Source: Acidobacteriota bacterium (GTDB taxonomy: Bacteria; Acidobacteriota; Terriglobia; UBA7540). Taken from it: a DNA stretch of 23,818 bases. Where the stretch lies: the NCBI GenBank assembly GCA_003224665.1, contig QHZM01000211.1:1-23818 (forward strand), given 5' to 3'. The notes below the pieces were generated by a model. That model saw only the letters and a program-made list of their open reading frames with translations, was not told the origin of the DNA and searched no databases. The translations under genes were made by a program, and so were the position numbers. Of the stretch, positions 1 to 7,431 are shown in pieces; position 1 is the first letter of the stretch, and each line of letters opens with the position of its first letter.

Positions 1-900
1 GACCACTTGATGGACATCAGCCACGTGATCCGCGGCGACGACCACATTTCAAACACTCCGCGCCAGCTTGCGCTCTACCGCGCGCTCGCATGGGAACCGC
101 CGGCGTTCGCCCACCTCTCCACGATTCTCGGCTCCGACAGGACAAGGCTCTCCAAGCGTCACGGAGCTACTTCACTCGAGAATTTTCGGGAGCTCGGAAT
201 TCTTCCCGAGGCCTTGCGGAATTACCTGGTGCTCCTCGGCTGGTCATCGGCGGATGGCAAGACGGAAATCCTGAGTCCTCAGGACTTGATCGCGCAGTTT
301 TCCCTCGACCGGATCACCAAGAGCCCGGCGGTCTTCGACCTCGACAAACTCAAGTGGATGAACCGTCATTACATGAAGGAATCGCCTTTGAGGCGCCTGG
401 CGGAATTGAGCGTACCGATCCTGAAAGGCGCGGGCTACCTTCGAGAGCCGGTCAGTCCGGCGACGCTCGCCTGGGTGGAACGCGTAATCGATTCGGTGCT
501 CAAGAACCTGGACCACCTGAGCCAGCTTCCTCCCGCCGCCCGGCCGATATTTGAATATGGCGCCACGAGCGTCGTGCAAGGCGATGAGACGCGACACGTG
601 GTCGAGGACTCCGGGTCTCGCGAGGTACTGAAGGGCTTCATCCCCAAAGTCCTCGCTGCGGACCATCTGGACTATCAACGGTTTCGCGAGATGGCGAAGA
701 AAGTCCAAAGCGAGACCGGGAAAAAGGGGAAGGACCTTTTCCATCCAATCCGCGTGGCCATTACGGGCGCGGTCTCGGGCCCCGAGCTCGAGAAGTTGAT
801 TCCCATTTTTGAGGAGGGCGCGAAGCTTTCGCTGCCCCGGCCCATCAAGAACACCGCTGAACGCCTGCGGGAATTCGCGCGTGCCGCGGGGCTGGCTTGA
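1..900 (+). CDS. gltX: Glutamyl-tRNA synthetase, C-terminal part (5' end outside window)
   Basis: Class I aminoacyl-tRNA synthetase that charges tRNA-Glu with glutamate in the cytoplasm. The open frame runs in from base 1, so the N-terminal Rossmann half with the HIGH motif is missing. Visible are the conserved block ISHVIRGDDHISNTPRQ and the KMSKS-equivalent loop TRLSKRHGA, as expected for bacterial GltX. The helical anticodon-binding domain follows, including the segment SPAVFDLDKLKWMNRHYM. It ends with TGA at 898-900, and 31 bp later rlmB starts on the same strand, so the two are probably co-transcribed. A discriminating GluRS and a non-discriminating Glu/Gln enzyme cannot be told apart here; no glutaminyl-tRNA synthetase or gatCAB gene is in view. 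No frameshift or damage was seen. Confidence 0.96.
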   Translation, partial: DHLMDISHVIRGDDHISNTPRQLALYRALAWEPPAFAHLSTILGSDRTRLSKRHGATSLENFRELGILPEALRNYLVLLGWSSADGKTEILSPQDLIAQFSLDRITKSPAVFDLDKLKWMNRHYMKESPLRRLAELSVPILKGAGYLREPVSPATLAWVERVIDSVLKNLDHLSQLPPAARPIFEYGATSVVQGDETRHVVEDSGSREVLKGFIPKVLAADHLDYQRFREMAKKVQSETGKKGKDLFHPIRVAITGAVSGPELEKLIPIFEEGAKLSLPRPIKNTAERLREFARAAGLA

Positions 901-931
901 ACCGCGGGCGCGGAAGCCCGAGGAGAGGACC

Positions 932-1687
932 ATGCCAAGAACAGGGAAGGGGGAGGCGCTCGAGGCGGTGTTCGGCATCAACGCGGTGAAGGAGGTCCTG
1001 CGCGCCCGGCCCATCGAATACGTTCTGGTGGTCGAAGGGCAGCACAGCCCGCGCGTTCAAGAAATCATTGACGCCTGTCGCGGAGCCGGAATATCCCTCC
1101 GTTTCGCCCCCCGTCCTGCCGTCGACCGCGCCGCCGGGACCTCTCACCACCAGAATGTTGTGGCAGTCTGCTCGGCGAAGGCTTACGACGACCTGGAGAC
1201 CCTGATCCGTTCAAGCGAGCGGCCGCTGCTCGTCGCGCTCGACGGCGTGGAAGACCCGTCGAACCTCGGGGCTGTTGTGCGGACCGCCGTGGCCGCGGGA
1301 GTCGATGGAGTCATCATTCCCGAGCGTCGAGCAGCCGGCCTGTCGCCCGCCGTCGCTCGGGCCTCCGCCGGAGCGCTCGAGCACCTCAAGGTCGCCAGAG
1401 TCACCAACCTCGTGCGCGCGCTGGTGGAGCTCAAGAATCAGCGGGTCTGGATCTACGGCTTTGAGGCGAAGGCCGAAAAATCCTATCTCGACCTCGATTA
1501 CGGCTGCTCGTGCGTGCTGGTCCTCGGTGGCGAGGGTCATGGATTACATCGGTTGGTCCGAGAGGCTTGCGACGAGCTTGCCCACATCCCTCTTTGCGGG
1601 CCGGTCCAGTCTCTAAATGTTTCGGTGGCGACAGGCGTCGTGCTCTATGAGGCTGTAAGACAGCGGCGAGGGCCGCAGCGCCCGTAG
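932..1687 (+). CDS. rlmB: 23S rRNA (guanosine-2'-O-)-methyltransferase, RlmB/SpoU family
   Basis: SPOUT-class SAM-dependent 2'-O-ribose methyltransferase of 251 aa, the normal size for RlmB, which methylates a guanosine in domain V of 23S rRNA. The N-terminal substrate-binding part starts VFGINAVKEVLRARP. The three SpoU motifs are all present: motif 1 (LDGVEDPSNLGAVVRTA), motif 2 (VLGGEGHGLHRLVREACD) and motif 3 (IPLCGPVQSLNVSVATG), which together form the trefoil-knot SAM site. The ATG at 932 is chosen because AGGAGAGG lies at 921-928. The frame is open further upstream, but that part overlaps gltX and does not look conserved. Assignment to RlmB rather than TrmH or another SpoU paralogue rests on length and the N-terminal domain. 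It sits directly after gltX. Confidence 0.93.
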   Translation: MPRTGKGEALEAVFGINAVKEVLRARPIEYVLVVEGQHSPRVQEIIDACRGAGISLRFAPRPAVDRAAGTSHHQNVVAVCSAKAYDDLETLIRSSERPLLVALDGVEDPSNLGAVVRTAVAAGVDGVIIPERRAAGLSPAVARASAGALEHLKVARVTNLVRALVELKNQRVWIYGFEAKAEKSYLDLDYGCSCVLVLGGEGHGLHRLVREACDELAHIPLCGPVQSLNVSVATGVVLYEAVRQRRGPQRP

Positions 1688-1882
1688 AGGGTTACAACAG
1701 GGACTGGTATTGAAGGTGCGAAAAGGATAGCAACGCGCCCTCGGTTGCCCTCATCCTAAGAAGAGTGCCGGGAGACGTAGGTCGCCTGGCCAATAGAAGA
1801 AAAAATTTGCCCGCTGCCGTGCCCGGGCTCCTGGCGCCTCCGAGCCGCGCCTGAAACCGTGCTCGGCCCGGGGGGATCAATC

Positions 1883-3043
1883 ATGCGTACAAACCCTGAT
1901 CTGATTCGGTGGCTCGCGGCCTTCTGTTTGGCGGTTGTCGCCGGGGCCAACGCAGTGTTTCCCTCACCACCTCAGGACGGTGTCGCGGGAGCGCCGCCGG
2001 TCTTTTCTTCACCCAAGAAAGAGCCGCCGCCGGACGCGAAGAAAATCGAGGAGCTCAGCAAGATCCGGGTCCAATCGCTCCTCGTGACAGCGCCGGTCAC
2101 CGTCCTCAATTCTGCGGGAGAATTCGTTTACGACCTCGAGGAGAACGAGTTTGAAGTCCTTGATAACGGCGTCCCGCAGCGGCTTGAACGCTTCGAAGTC
2201 ATGGGGCGTCCCCTGGCCGTGGTAGTCCTTGTGCAGACTGACGACACCGTCGCTCCCCTTCTCCCCCACGTCCGTTCACTCGCACCGGTCTTTTCAAGCC
2301 TGGTCCTGGGGCTGCAGGGGAAAGCGGCGGTGGTTTCCTATGACGACCGCGTTCGAGTTTTGCAGGACTTTTCCAACGACGGCGACCGCCTCGCGGTGAC
2401 GCTCAAAGAACTCGTCGGCCGGGGAGGCAAAGCGCGCCTGAATGACGCGCTCACTCGGGCCGTGGAAATGCTCGGGAAGCGACCGAGGGACGAACGCCGC
2501 ATCATCGTTGCTTTCTCGGATGGCTTTGATTCTGGAAGCGAGACGGTGAAGGAAGAAGTCGTCCGGCAGGCAACGAGCGTTGAAGTAACTGTCTACGGTC
2601 TGGGATTCAATCCCGCGGAAGAACTGCTCGCCAGAAAACCCGAGCCGCCGCCTCCGAGCCCGCTCGATACGAACGTCACGCGCCCGTTGCCGCCAGGCAC
2701 CGTGCCGACGCCCACCAATTCGCAAAACGTATACGGAACATACGTGCCCGTCGTTCCGATCCTCATCGCCACGGGCGAAATAATTCGCTCAGCCGTCGCG
2801 TCAAGCTCGCTTGAGTACTACTCGGGTTACACCGGCGGAGTGTTCTATTCTCACTGGTCGAAGAAGGCGCTCGAAGACCAATTGACCAGGATTGCTTCAG
2901 AAATCCACAGCCAGTATGAGCTCGCCTATGTCCCGGACACTCTGAATCAGCCAGGGTTTCACAGGATCGAAGTGCAGGTCAGGCGTCCGGGAGTGAAAGT
3001 GCGGGCCCGGGCCGGCTATTTCTACCAGAGGAGCACGCAGTAG
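1883..3043 (+). CDS. Secreted VWFA-related Acidobacterial domain protein
   Basis: A 386-aa protein with an N-terminal signal peptide (short basic start, hydrophobic stretch LAAFCLAVVAGANAVF). It follows the plan of the 'VWFA-related Acidobacterial domain' family: a short beta region ending in FEVLDNGVPQRLERFEV, then a von Willebrand A-like fold, then a C-terminal segment with YELAYVPDTLNQPGFHRIEV and RARAGYF. The usual MIDAS sequence DxSxS is missing: the first strand reads VVVLVQTDDTVAP, so metal-dependent ligand binding is doubtful. The later VAFSDGFDSGSE partly keeps the third MIDAS loop. A proline-rich stretch (EPPPPSPLDTN) interrupts the middle of the domain. The ATG at 1883 is preceded by GGGGGA at 1871-1876; an upstream in-frame start would add residues before the signal peptide. 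The function of the family is unknown; an extracellular or periplasmic location is likely. Confidence 0.88.
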   Translation: MRTNPDLIRWLAAFCLAVVAGANAVFPSPPQDGVAGAPPVFSSPKKEPPPDAKKIEELSKIRVQSLLVTAPVTVLNSAGEFVYDLEENEFEVLDNGVPQRLERFEVMGRPLAVVVLVQTDDTVAPLLPHVRSLAPVFSSLVLGLQGKAAVVSYDDRVRVLQDFSNDGDRLAVTLKELVGRGGKARLNDALTRAVEMLGKRPRDERRIIVAFSDGFDSGSETVKEEVVRQATSVEVTVYGLGFNPAEELLARKPEPPPPSPLDTNVTRPLPPGTVPTPTNSQNVYGTYVPVVPILIATGEIIRSAVASSSLEYYSGYTGGVFYSHWSKKALEDQLTRIASEIHSQYELAYVPDTLNQPGFHRIEVQVRRPGVKVRARAGYFYQRSTQ

Positions 3044-3117
3044 AAGAGCCGGAGCAGATTCGCCTCTTTGAGAAGCGGGCAGGCTCCGTCCCGCCACAAA
3101 GGGGATGCCTCGCGGTT

Positions 3118-3585
3118 TCAATCGTACTCCTCGAACGACTTCACCTCTACACGCTTGCCGCTCTTCAAGTCGATTTCGGCCAGGTAGGGGCGCATGGCCT
3201 CCGGCGAAACTTCCAGGACCATGGCGCGGGTCGTCTCCTGGCCAGCGTAAAGGATAGTGAAATAGCGGTTCCTCTTGCTGCCCTTGAGGGGGGAGTTGAG
3301 TGACGGCCTCAGCTTCCATTTGAGCTTCATCTTCCAGATTTTCCTGCTGACGTCCGGACGATATTCCATCAGCGTGATGGATGAATAAGGGACTGCCACT
3401 GAGCCGCGAGGACACCTGAACGTGAGCGCCGAGGCTCCCAACTCAAGACTTCCGGTGCAGGTGTCCTTTATGTTTTCCGTCCCGCCGGTATATTTGAATT
3501 GCGGGTTTTGAGGCGACTCGCGGCTGTAGGTCGTGCCTGCCGCGATAATTAGCGCCGTCAGCGGCACCATCCAGTTTCGCGTCAT
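3118..3585 (-). CDS. Small exported protein of unknown function
   Basis: A 155-aa protein that I cannot assign to a named family. It begins MTRNWMVPLTALIIAAG, a plausible signal peptide or N-terminal anchor, so the mature part is probably periplasmic. The body is rich in beta strands and basic residues (ITLMEYRPDVSRKIWKMKLKW), with only two cysteines (in KDTCTG and TFRCPRG) that could form a disulfide. The stretch FTILYAGQETTRAMVLEVS suggests a small beta barrel or PH-like fold, but this is only an impression. The ATG at 3585 is favoured over the longer open frame because it gives a clean signal sequence and has AAGGGCAAGG just upstream. It lies 134 bp downstream of the TonB-domain gene on the same strand and converges on the VWFA-like gene. 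Confidence 0.65.
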   Translation of the reverse strand: MTRNWMVPLTALIIAAGTTYSRESPQNPQFKYTGGTENIKDTCTGSLELGASALTFRCPRGSVAVPYSSITLMEYRPDVSRKIWKMKLKWKLRPSLNSPLKGSKRNRYFTILYAGQETTRAMVLEVSPEAMRPYLAEIDLKSGKRVEVKSFEEYD

Positions 3586-3719
3586 CCTTGCCCTTTCTGC
3601 CGGACTCCTGTTGTTTTGAAAAAAGCCTGCTCTTGCCGGCGAACATTCGCTGCGATGCCATCCGCACCGGCTCCGGGTTGAAGGATTTCGAGCGCCATCC
3701 GTTTCGCGCGAACTGCAGC

Positions 3720-4427
3720 TTATTCCCCGCCCGGATCGCCTGCGGCCTGTGGGAGGACCTGCTTTTCGATGGGCACGTCCACGTCCAGATACCAGGGTAC
3801 AGGCAGAGATCCCCAACGCGCCGGCCGGAAAGTCCACGCCTCGATAGTCTTGCGCGCCACCTCGAAGTGGTCGGGGAGGCCGGCCACCAGCAGCGAGTCA
3901 ATGGCGCGCCCCTTGTCGCTCACGAGGATTCTCAAACGCACCGAAGCGACGCCCGGATTCCGGAACGGCTTGTCGATGACCTCAGGGGGCCGGATTTGCC
4001 GGGTCAGGTCACGCTCAGGTTGGGTGGGCAGTTGATCGATTCTCCTCGGCCGCAACAGGAAGTTTACTTCCACGAACGTCCGGAATGGTTGCGGCCCGAG
4101 TCCCGTCACGAATGGCCGATAGGCCCAGCGGCGGATTACTTTAAGCGCCGCTGCCGCAAGAAATGGATGCCCGAGCATGACATGGGCATCGCTCACGCGA
4201 CCGTCGCGGCTGACGAGCAATTGCAAGCGCACCTGGCCTTGGATGTAGTTGACCTTGGCCACCGGGGGATAGTCCGGCCTCACCTGATTGACCAGCAGCG
4301 CCGAGGCAGCTTTGCCATTCAAGACGACAGGGCTTGCCTCAACCGGGGTCGTTTGAGCGGTCGCCGCCAGGCTCCCCAGCGCCACCGCCATAAAAACCGA
4401 TTTGTACACGCAGCGTACACTACCCAT
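3720..4427 (-). CDS. Periplasmic protein with two TonB C-terminal-like domains
   Basis: A 235-aa protein. The N-terminus (VYKSVFMAVALGSLAATAQ) looks like a cleavable signal peptide. Two TonB-C-like units follow. The first (about residues 45-125) has VRPDYPPVAKVNYIQGQVRL, then LLVSRDGRVSDAHVMLG and a final IRRWAYRPF. The second (about 150-230) has VASVRLRILVSDKGRAIDSL and IEAWTFRPARWG. TonB-C domains normally pass energy from ExbB/ExbD to outer-membrane receptors, but the long membrane anchor and Pro-rich spacer of true TonB are absent and no exbBD is nearby, so classical energy transduction is unlikely. The ATG at 4427 overlaps the acpS stop by 8 bp, which points to translational coupling. 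The longer in-frame extension upstream is acpS read in another frame. Confidence 0.82.
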   Translation of the reverse strand: MGSVRCVYKSVFMAVALGSLAATAQTTPVEASPVVLNGKAASALLVNQVRPDYPPVAKVNYIQGQVRLQLLVSRDGRVSDAHVMLGHPFLAAAALKVIRRWAYRPFVTGLGPQPFRTFVEVNFLLRPRRIDQLPTQPERDLTRQIRPPEVIDKPFRNPGVASVRLRILVSDKGRAIDSLLVAGLPDHFEVARKTIEAWTFRPARWGSLPVPWYLDVDVPIEKQVLPQAAGDPGGE

Positions 4428-4803
4428 CGGACTCAAAGATGACTTGGGCAACGACGTACTGGTTGGCGTGCGAAATCGAGACTTCAGTCCGCGTGACGCC
4501 GATCTCCCTTGCCACTTCTGCCGCGCGCCCGGTAAGTAAAAGTTCCGGTTTCCCGCTCGGCTGGTGGATGACTTCGACGTCGAGCCAGCGCACGCCGTCT
4601 CGCCAGCCCGTGCCGAGCGCCTTGAATGCCGCTTCCTTCGCTGCGAACCGCGCCGCGTAACGTTCCGCCCTGTTCTTGAATTTCTCGCAATATGCGATCT
4701 CACCCGGAGTGTAAATCCGCTTCGAGAAACGCTCGCCGTGCCGCTCAAGCGCCTTGTGGATGCGCGAGGTCTCCGCGATGTCCACTCCCGTCCCAACGAT
4801 CAT
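4420..4803 (-). CDS. acpS: Holo-[acyl-carrier-protein] synthase
   Basis: Transfers the 4'-phosphopantetheine arm from coenzyme A to the serine of apo-ACP, switching it on for fatty-acid synthesis. It is 127 aa, the standard length for AcpS-type phosphopantetheinyl transferases. Diagnostic motifs are present: IVGTGVDIAETSRI at the N-terminus with the metal-binding Asp, ARFAAKEAAFKALGTG carrying the catalytic Glu-Lys region, and SISHANQYVVAQVI at the C-terminus. Start ATG at 4803 with AGAAGGAC about 10 bp upstream. Its 3' end overlaps the start of the TonB-domain gene by 8 bp. The pdxJ gene, a frequent neighbour of acpS in other bacteria, is not here. Confidence 0.95.
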   Translation of the reverse strand: MIVGTGVDIAETSRIHKALERHGERFSKRIYTPGEIAYCEKFKNRAERYAARFAAKEAAFKALGTGWRDGVRWLDVEVIHQPSGKPELLLTGRAAEVAREIGVTRTEVSISHANQYVVAQVIFESDG

Positions 4804-5201
4804 GCCGAGCAGTCCTTCTTCTGTTTCGTCCGCGTTGACGCCTTACGCGCGCGGCTTGTCGTTGTCCGTGCTCGCGGGAATTCCGCCTTCGTTCCAGGCC
4901 CTGGTCTCTGAAAGTATTGCGACTGAATTAGTGGTGCCAGAGCGTTTTGGCCGGGGCTCGGGTCAATCCGGAAGCTCGGGTGGCACTCCCGGTGGCAAAG
5001 CTCAGTCTCCGGACCTTTGACCGCGCACACACAGAGCTCTCCCGCGTGATCGGAGATTCTCCGCAGCAAAATCCCTGAAAGCATAAAATGCCCTTCGGGA
5101 ATTTAGGGTCAGCCGTCCGGTTGACCTCCTGACGATAACAAATCAATTGCCGAAATTCAACGCGCGCCAGCCGGCTCGGCGGCCTGTGCTATAGTGAAAA
5201 C
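4804..5201. other. Divergent intergenic region between acpS and pgeF
   Basis: About 400 bp without a convincing gene. A 94-residue minus-strand frame (5084-4800) ends in an ATGA overlap with the acpS start, but its sequence shows no conserved features and is Pro/Arg/Thr-rich, so I do not call it a gene. A TTGACC hexamer lies at 5121-5126 (+) without a good partner -10. An extended -10 for pgeF lies at 5187-5195. Confidence 0.5.
5187..5195 (+). promoter_or_regulatory. Extended -10 promoter element for pgeF
   Basis: TGCTATAGT at 5187-5195 matches an extended -10 (TG-n-TATAGT, close to TATAAT). No good -35 is seen 17 bp upstream, which fits an extended -10 promoter. Transcription would begin about 5202, on top of the first possible start codon, so the message may have almost no leader. 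Confidence 0.45.
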
Positions 5202-6173
5202 TTGAGGAACTTAAAGTTCAAACTCGTGTCACGGCAAGGAATTGCGTGGCTCGAGTGCGCCAGGCTCGCCCGCTTGCCGTGGTTGCTCCACGCCTTCAGC
5301 ACTAGAGGGGGAGGGGCTAGCAAGGGCCCCGCCGCTGGCCTCAACCTGGGATTTACCGAATCGGACAGCCGGAAGAACGTGGAGCATAACCAAAGATTGT
5401 TTTTTATGCGCCTCGAAGCGGACTTGATCCTTCTTGCTTCGGTGCGGCAAGTCCATTCGGCGGCAATTTACCTGGTCGTCCGCGGCCGCTCCCGCAAGAT
5501 CGAGTATCTCCCTTCCGGGTTTACTCCCGCGACAAAATCCGGGGACCGCCAGCCGGCGGGCGACGCGCTCATGACCGACGAAAAGGGGATCTTACTTTCA
5601 GTTCGCGTGGCGGATTGCCTGCCCGTCCTGCTCGCTGACGTCCGACGCCGGGCGGTTGCGGCGATCCATGCGGGCTGGCGGGGCATGCTCCATTCGATTG
5701 TGGAAAAGGGGGTCGGCGAGATGCGTCGAGTGTTCGGCTCACGGCCACAGGACCTTGTAGCTGCTCTCGGGCCGTCCATCCGCGCGTGCTGCTATGAAGT
5801 CGGCGAAGAAGTGCGCGACGCCTTTTGTGGCCGCTTCCCCCACGGCGACGCTTTTTTTCAGCCGGTTTCCCAGGAACGTTTGAACCAGCCGCCGGCTCTC
5901 CCTCACGTCCTCTCATTTCTTCCGGTGAATCCACCTGGCCACGGAGCGGACGACGATAAGAAATATCGCCTCGACCTCGTTGCTGCAGCCCGCGCGCAGC
6001 TCCGGTCCGCCGGCGTCTCGCCCTCGAACATCGAGGTGGCAGATTTCTGCACAGCTTGCCGAACAGACCTCTTCTTTTCCCACCGCAAGGAAGGATCGCG
6101 TACGGGACGAATGCTGGCCGTCATCGGCACAAAGCCTAAGTCAGGCACTTCCGAATTGACTGCATCGGAATAG
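5202..6173 (+). CDS. pgeF: Peptidoglycan editing factor PgeF / YfiH (multicopper-oxidase-like fold)
   Basis: Protein of about 320 aa of the YfiH/PgeF family (formerly 'laccase domain' or polyphenol oxidase). In E. coli the homologue removes muropeptides with wrong amino acids; some homologues show purine-nucleoside activity. Family motifs are clear: HAFSTRGGGASKG near the N-terminus, RQVHSAAIYLV, VRVADCLPVLLAD, AIHAGWRGML (metal-ligand His), ALGPSIRACCYEVGEEV, and the C-terminal block DFCTACRTDLFFSHRKEG. The start is uncertain: TTG at 5202 gives the listed length, GTG at 5226 is an alternative, and neither has a well-placed Shine-Dalgarno sequence. The nearby extended -10 suggests leaderless translation. 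An insertion is visible between VRGRSRKIEYLPSG and GDALMTDEKG compared with the shortest homologues. Confidence 0.92.
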   Translation: MRNLKFKLVSRQGIAWLECARLARLPWLLHAFSTRGGGASKGPAAGLNLGFTESDSRKNVEHNQRLFFMRLEADLILLASVRQVHSAAIYLVVRGRSRKIEYLPSGFTPATKSGDRQPAGDALMTDEKGILLSVRVADCLPVLLADVRRRAVAAIHAGWRGMLHSIVEKGVGEMRRVFGSRPQDLVAALGPSIRACCYEVGEEVRDAFCGRFPHGDAFFQPVSQERLNQPPALPHVLSFLPVNPPGHGADDDKKYRLDLVAAARAQLRSAGVSPSNIEVADFCTACRTDLFFSHRKEGSRTGRMLAVIGTKPKSGTSELTASE

Positions 6174-6180
6174 GCTTCCT

Positions 6181-6200
6181 GCCCGGTCGCGATTCCGGGC
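6181..6200 (+). terminator. Short GC hairpin after pgeF (weak terminator candidate)
   Basis: GCCCGG at 6181-6186 pairs with CCGGGC at 6195-6200 around an 8-nt loop, starting 7 bp after the pgeF stop. No T-run follows, so it could only be a weak, factor-assisted or processing-related end. Confidence 0.3.
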
Positions 6201-6341
6201 TGAACTTGAGTTCGCCCTCAAACCTTTGGGGGCTGGATGCCAAGCCCTAACCCTAACGATGTGATTTAAAATAAGTTACTAGCCTTTGGGGCTCCACTCA
6301 GGCTCTCCCTGCCCTTTATGGCGATTGGGCATGAAATAGTT

Positions 6342-6367
6342 GGAACTTTCCGGTGTACGGCTGCGTT
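6342..6367 (+). promoter_or_regulatory. ECF-sigma-like promoter upstream of the repeated-domain gene pair
   Basis: GGAACTTT starting at 6342 is a textbook ECF -35 (GGAAC). CGTT at 6364-6367 is a common ECF -10, and the spacer of 17 nt between GGAAC and CGTT is within the usual range. The predicted start near 6375 leaves a leader of about 45 nt carrying the AGGAGG at 6411-6416. This is pattern recognition only; the cognate sigma factor is not in the window. Confidence 0.4.
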
Positions 6368-6421
6368 ACCAGAGACAGCACGCCAAGAACGAGGGATAGG
6401 CGCGCCAAAGAGGAGGCACGC

Positions 6422-6973
6422 ATGAGAAGAGCGCTTGTGGGGTCGGCTGTCCTGTTTTTGACAGCGGGTTTCGCAGCGGCGGCACAAGACCGCTGGCTGC
6501 ACGTCAAAGTCGTAGACGCAGCAAAAGGCGGTGAAAGCGTCAACGTCAACGTCCCTTTGGATCTGGCTGAGAAAGTCCTCCCTACCATCCAGGCTGAAAA
6601 ACTGAGCCATGGAAAGATCAAGATTGGGGGCGAAATTGAGGGTGTTGACATCCATGCCCTCCTCGGCGCCATCCGCACCGCAGGAGATAACGAATTTGTT
6701 ACCGTCAACTCCCCCAAGCAACACGTGCGCGTCGCGAAGTCTCGAGGGTATTTGCTCGTCCAGGTCCGCGATGAAGACCAGAAGTCGGCTAAAGTGGACA
6801 TCACGGTACCTATCTCCGTTGTAGACGCTTTGTTCTCCGGTGCAAAAGATGAGTTGGACCTCGTCAGCGCGGTGCGAGCTTTGAAAGAACATGGAGACGC
6901 TCAGTTGGTGACGGTCGAAGACGAGTCCAGCAAGGTCCGGATTTGGGTCGATTCTAAAAACACGTCGGAGTGA
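6422..6973 (+). CDS. Exported protein with two copies of a small repeated beta domain
   Basis: A 183-aa protein with a clear signal peptide (MRRALVGSAVLFLTAGFAAA, then AQD). The mature part is an internal duplication. Copy 1 begins WLHVKVVDAAKGGESVNV, passes LDLAEKVLPTI and ends EFVTVNSPKQHVRVAK. Copy 2 begins YLLVQVRDEDQKSAKVDI, passes ISVVDALFSG and ends QLVTVEDESSKVRIWVD. Each copy has the order: beta strand, VNVPLDL-type strand and helix, acidic linker, helix, then (F/L)VTV and VR(V/I) strands. The related single-copy domain occurs in the next gene. I do not know a name for this family. Start ATG at 6422 has an ideal AGGAGG at 6411-6416. The ECF-like promoter upstream suggests envelope-stress or sigma/anti-sigma control, which is inference. 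Confidence 0.8.
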   Translation: MRRALVGSAVLFLTAGFAAAAQDRWLHVKVVDAAKGGESVNVNVPLDLAEKVLPTIQAEKLSHGKIKIGGEIEGVDIHALLGAIRTAGDNEFVTVNSPKQHVRVAKSRGYLLVQVRDEDQKSAKVDITVPISVVDALFSGAKDELDLVSAVRALKEHGDAQLVTVEDESSKVRIWVDSKNTSE

Positions 6974-7431
6974 CAAGACCGATGACGGGGAGATTTTCCC
7001 GGGCCAAGACGATACTTCTCGGTCTTGTCGTGGGAGTCCTGGGACTGACCTTCATTGCCTATGCGGCGGGCACGGTCTGGGTGCAAGTCCAGGACAAGAA
7101 GCCGGGAGGTCACCGAATCCTGCTGGCTGTCCCTGCGGTCGTTATCACGCTCGGCCTGAAACTCTTTCCTGCCGCAAGCCTGCGGGAAGCTTCGGCGGAA
7201 GCGCGACCCTGGCTGCCGGCCATCGAGGCTGCGGGGAACGAACTCGCAAAGTGTCCTGACGCACGTTTCGTAGAAATCAGGGACCCGACCGAATGGGTTA
7301 GCATTGCCAAGCGAGGAGGTTCGCTCGTGATTGACGTCGATTCTGTGGATGAACGCGTCCACCTCTCTTTCCCAGTAAGACTTGTGCCTTCGATAGTCAG
7401 GACGCTCGAAATGAGTACCCCGCCCAATTGA
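6970..7431 (+). CDS. Membrane-anchored or exported protein with one copy of the same repeated domain
   Basis: A 153-aa protein starting MTRPMTGRFSRAKTILLGLV. The hydrophobic stretch ILLGLVVGVLGLTFIAYAAG is a signal peptide or N-terminal membrane anchor. The rest mirrors the repeat in the preceding gene: TVWVQVQDKKPGGHRILLAV, helix, RFVEIRDPTEWVSIAKRGG, LVIDVDSVDERVHLSFPVRL, then VPSIVRTLE. The beginning of a second copy is therefore present, but the frame stops before a full second copy. The GTG at 6970 overlaps the upstream TGA (GTGA), a classic coupled start; ATG at 6982 is the alternative, with GGAG upstream. The middle of the first copy carries a longer insertion (KLFPAASLREASAEARPWLP) than in the neighbour. 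Confidence 0.72.
   Translation: MTRPMTGRFSRAKTILLGLVVGVLGLTFIAYAAGTVWVQVQDKKPGGHRILLAVPAVVITLGLKLFPAASLREASAEARPWLPAIEAAGNELAKCPDARFVEIRDPTEWVSIAKRGGSLVIDVDSVDERVHLSFPVRLVPSIVRTLEMSTPPN

Noticed and set aside
4800..5084. 94-residue minus-strand frame ending in an ATGA overlap with acpS
   Set aside because: The overlap is suggestive of coupling, but the protein is low in conserved features, Pro/Arg/Thr-rich, and has no good ribosome-binding site.
6245..6257. CCCTAACCCTAAC, resembling telomeric repeats
   Set aside because: Only two units in an intergenic region; chance in a bacterial sequence.
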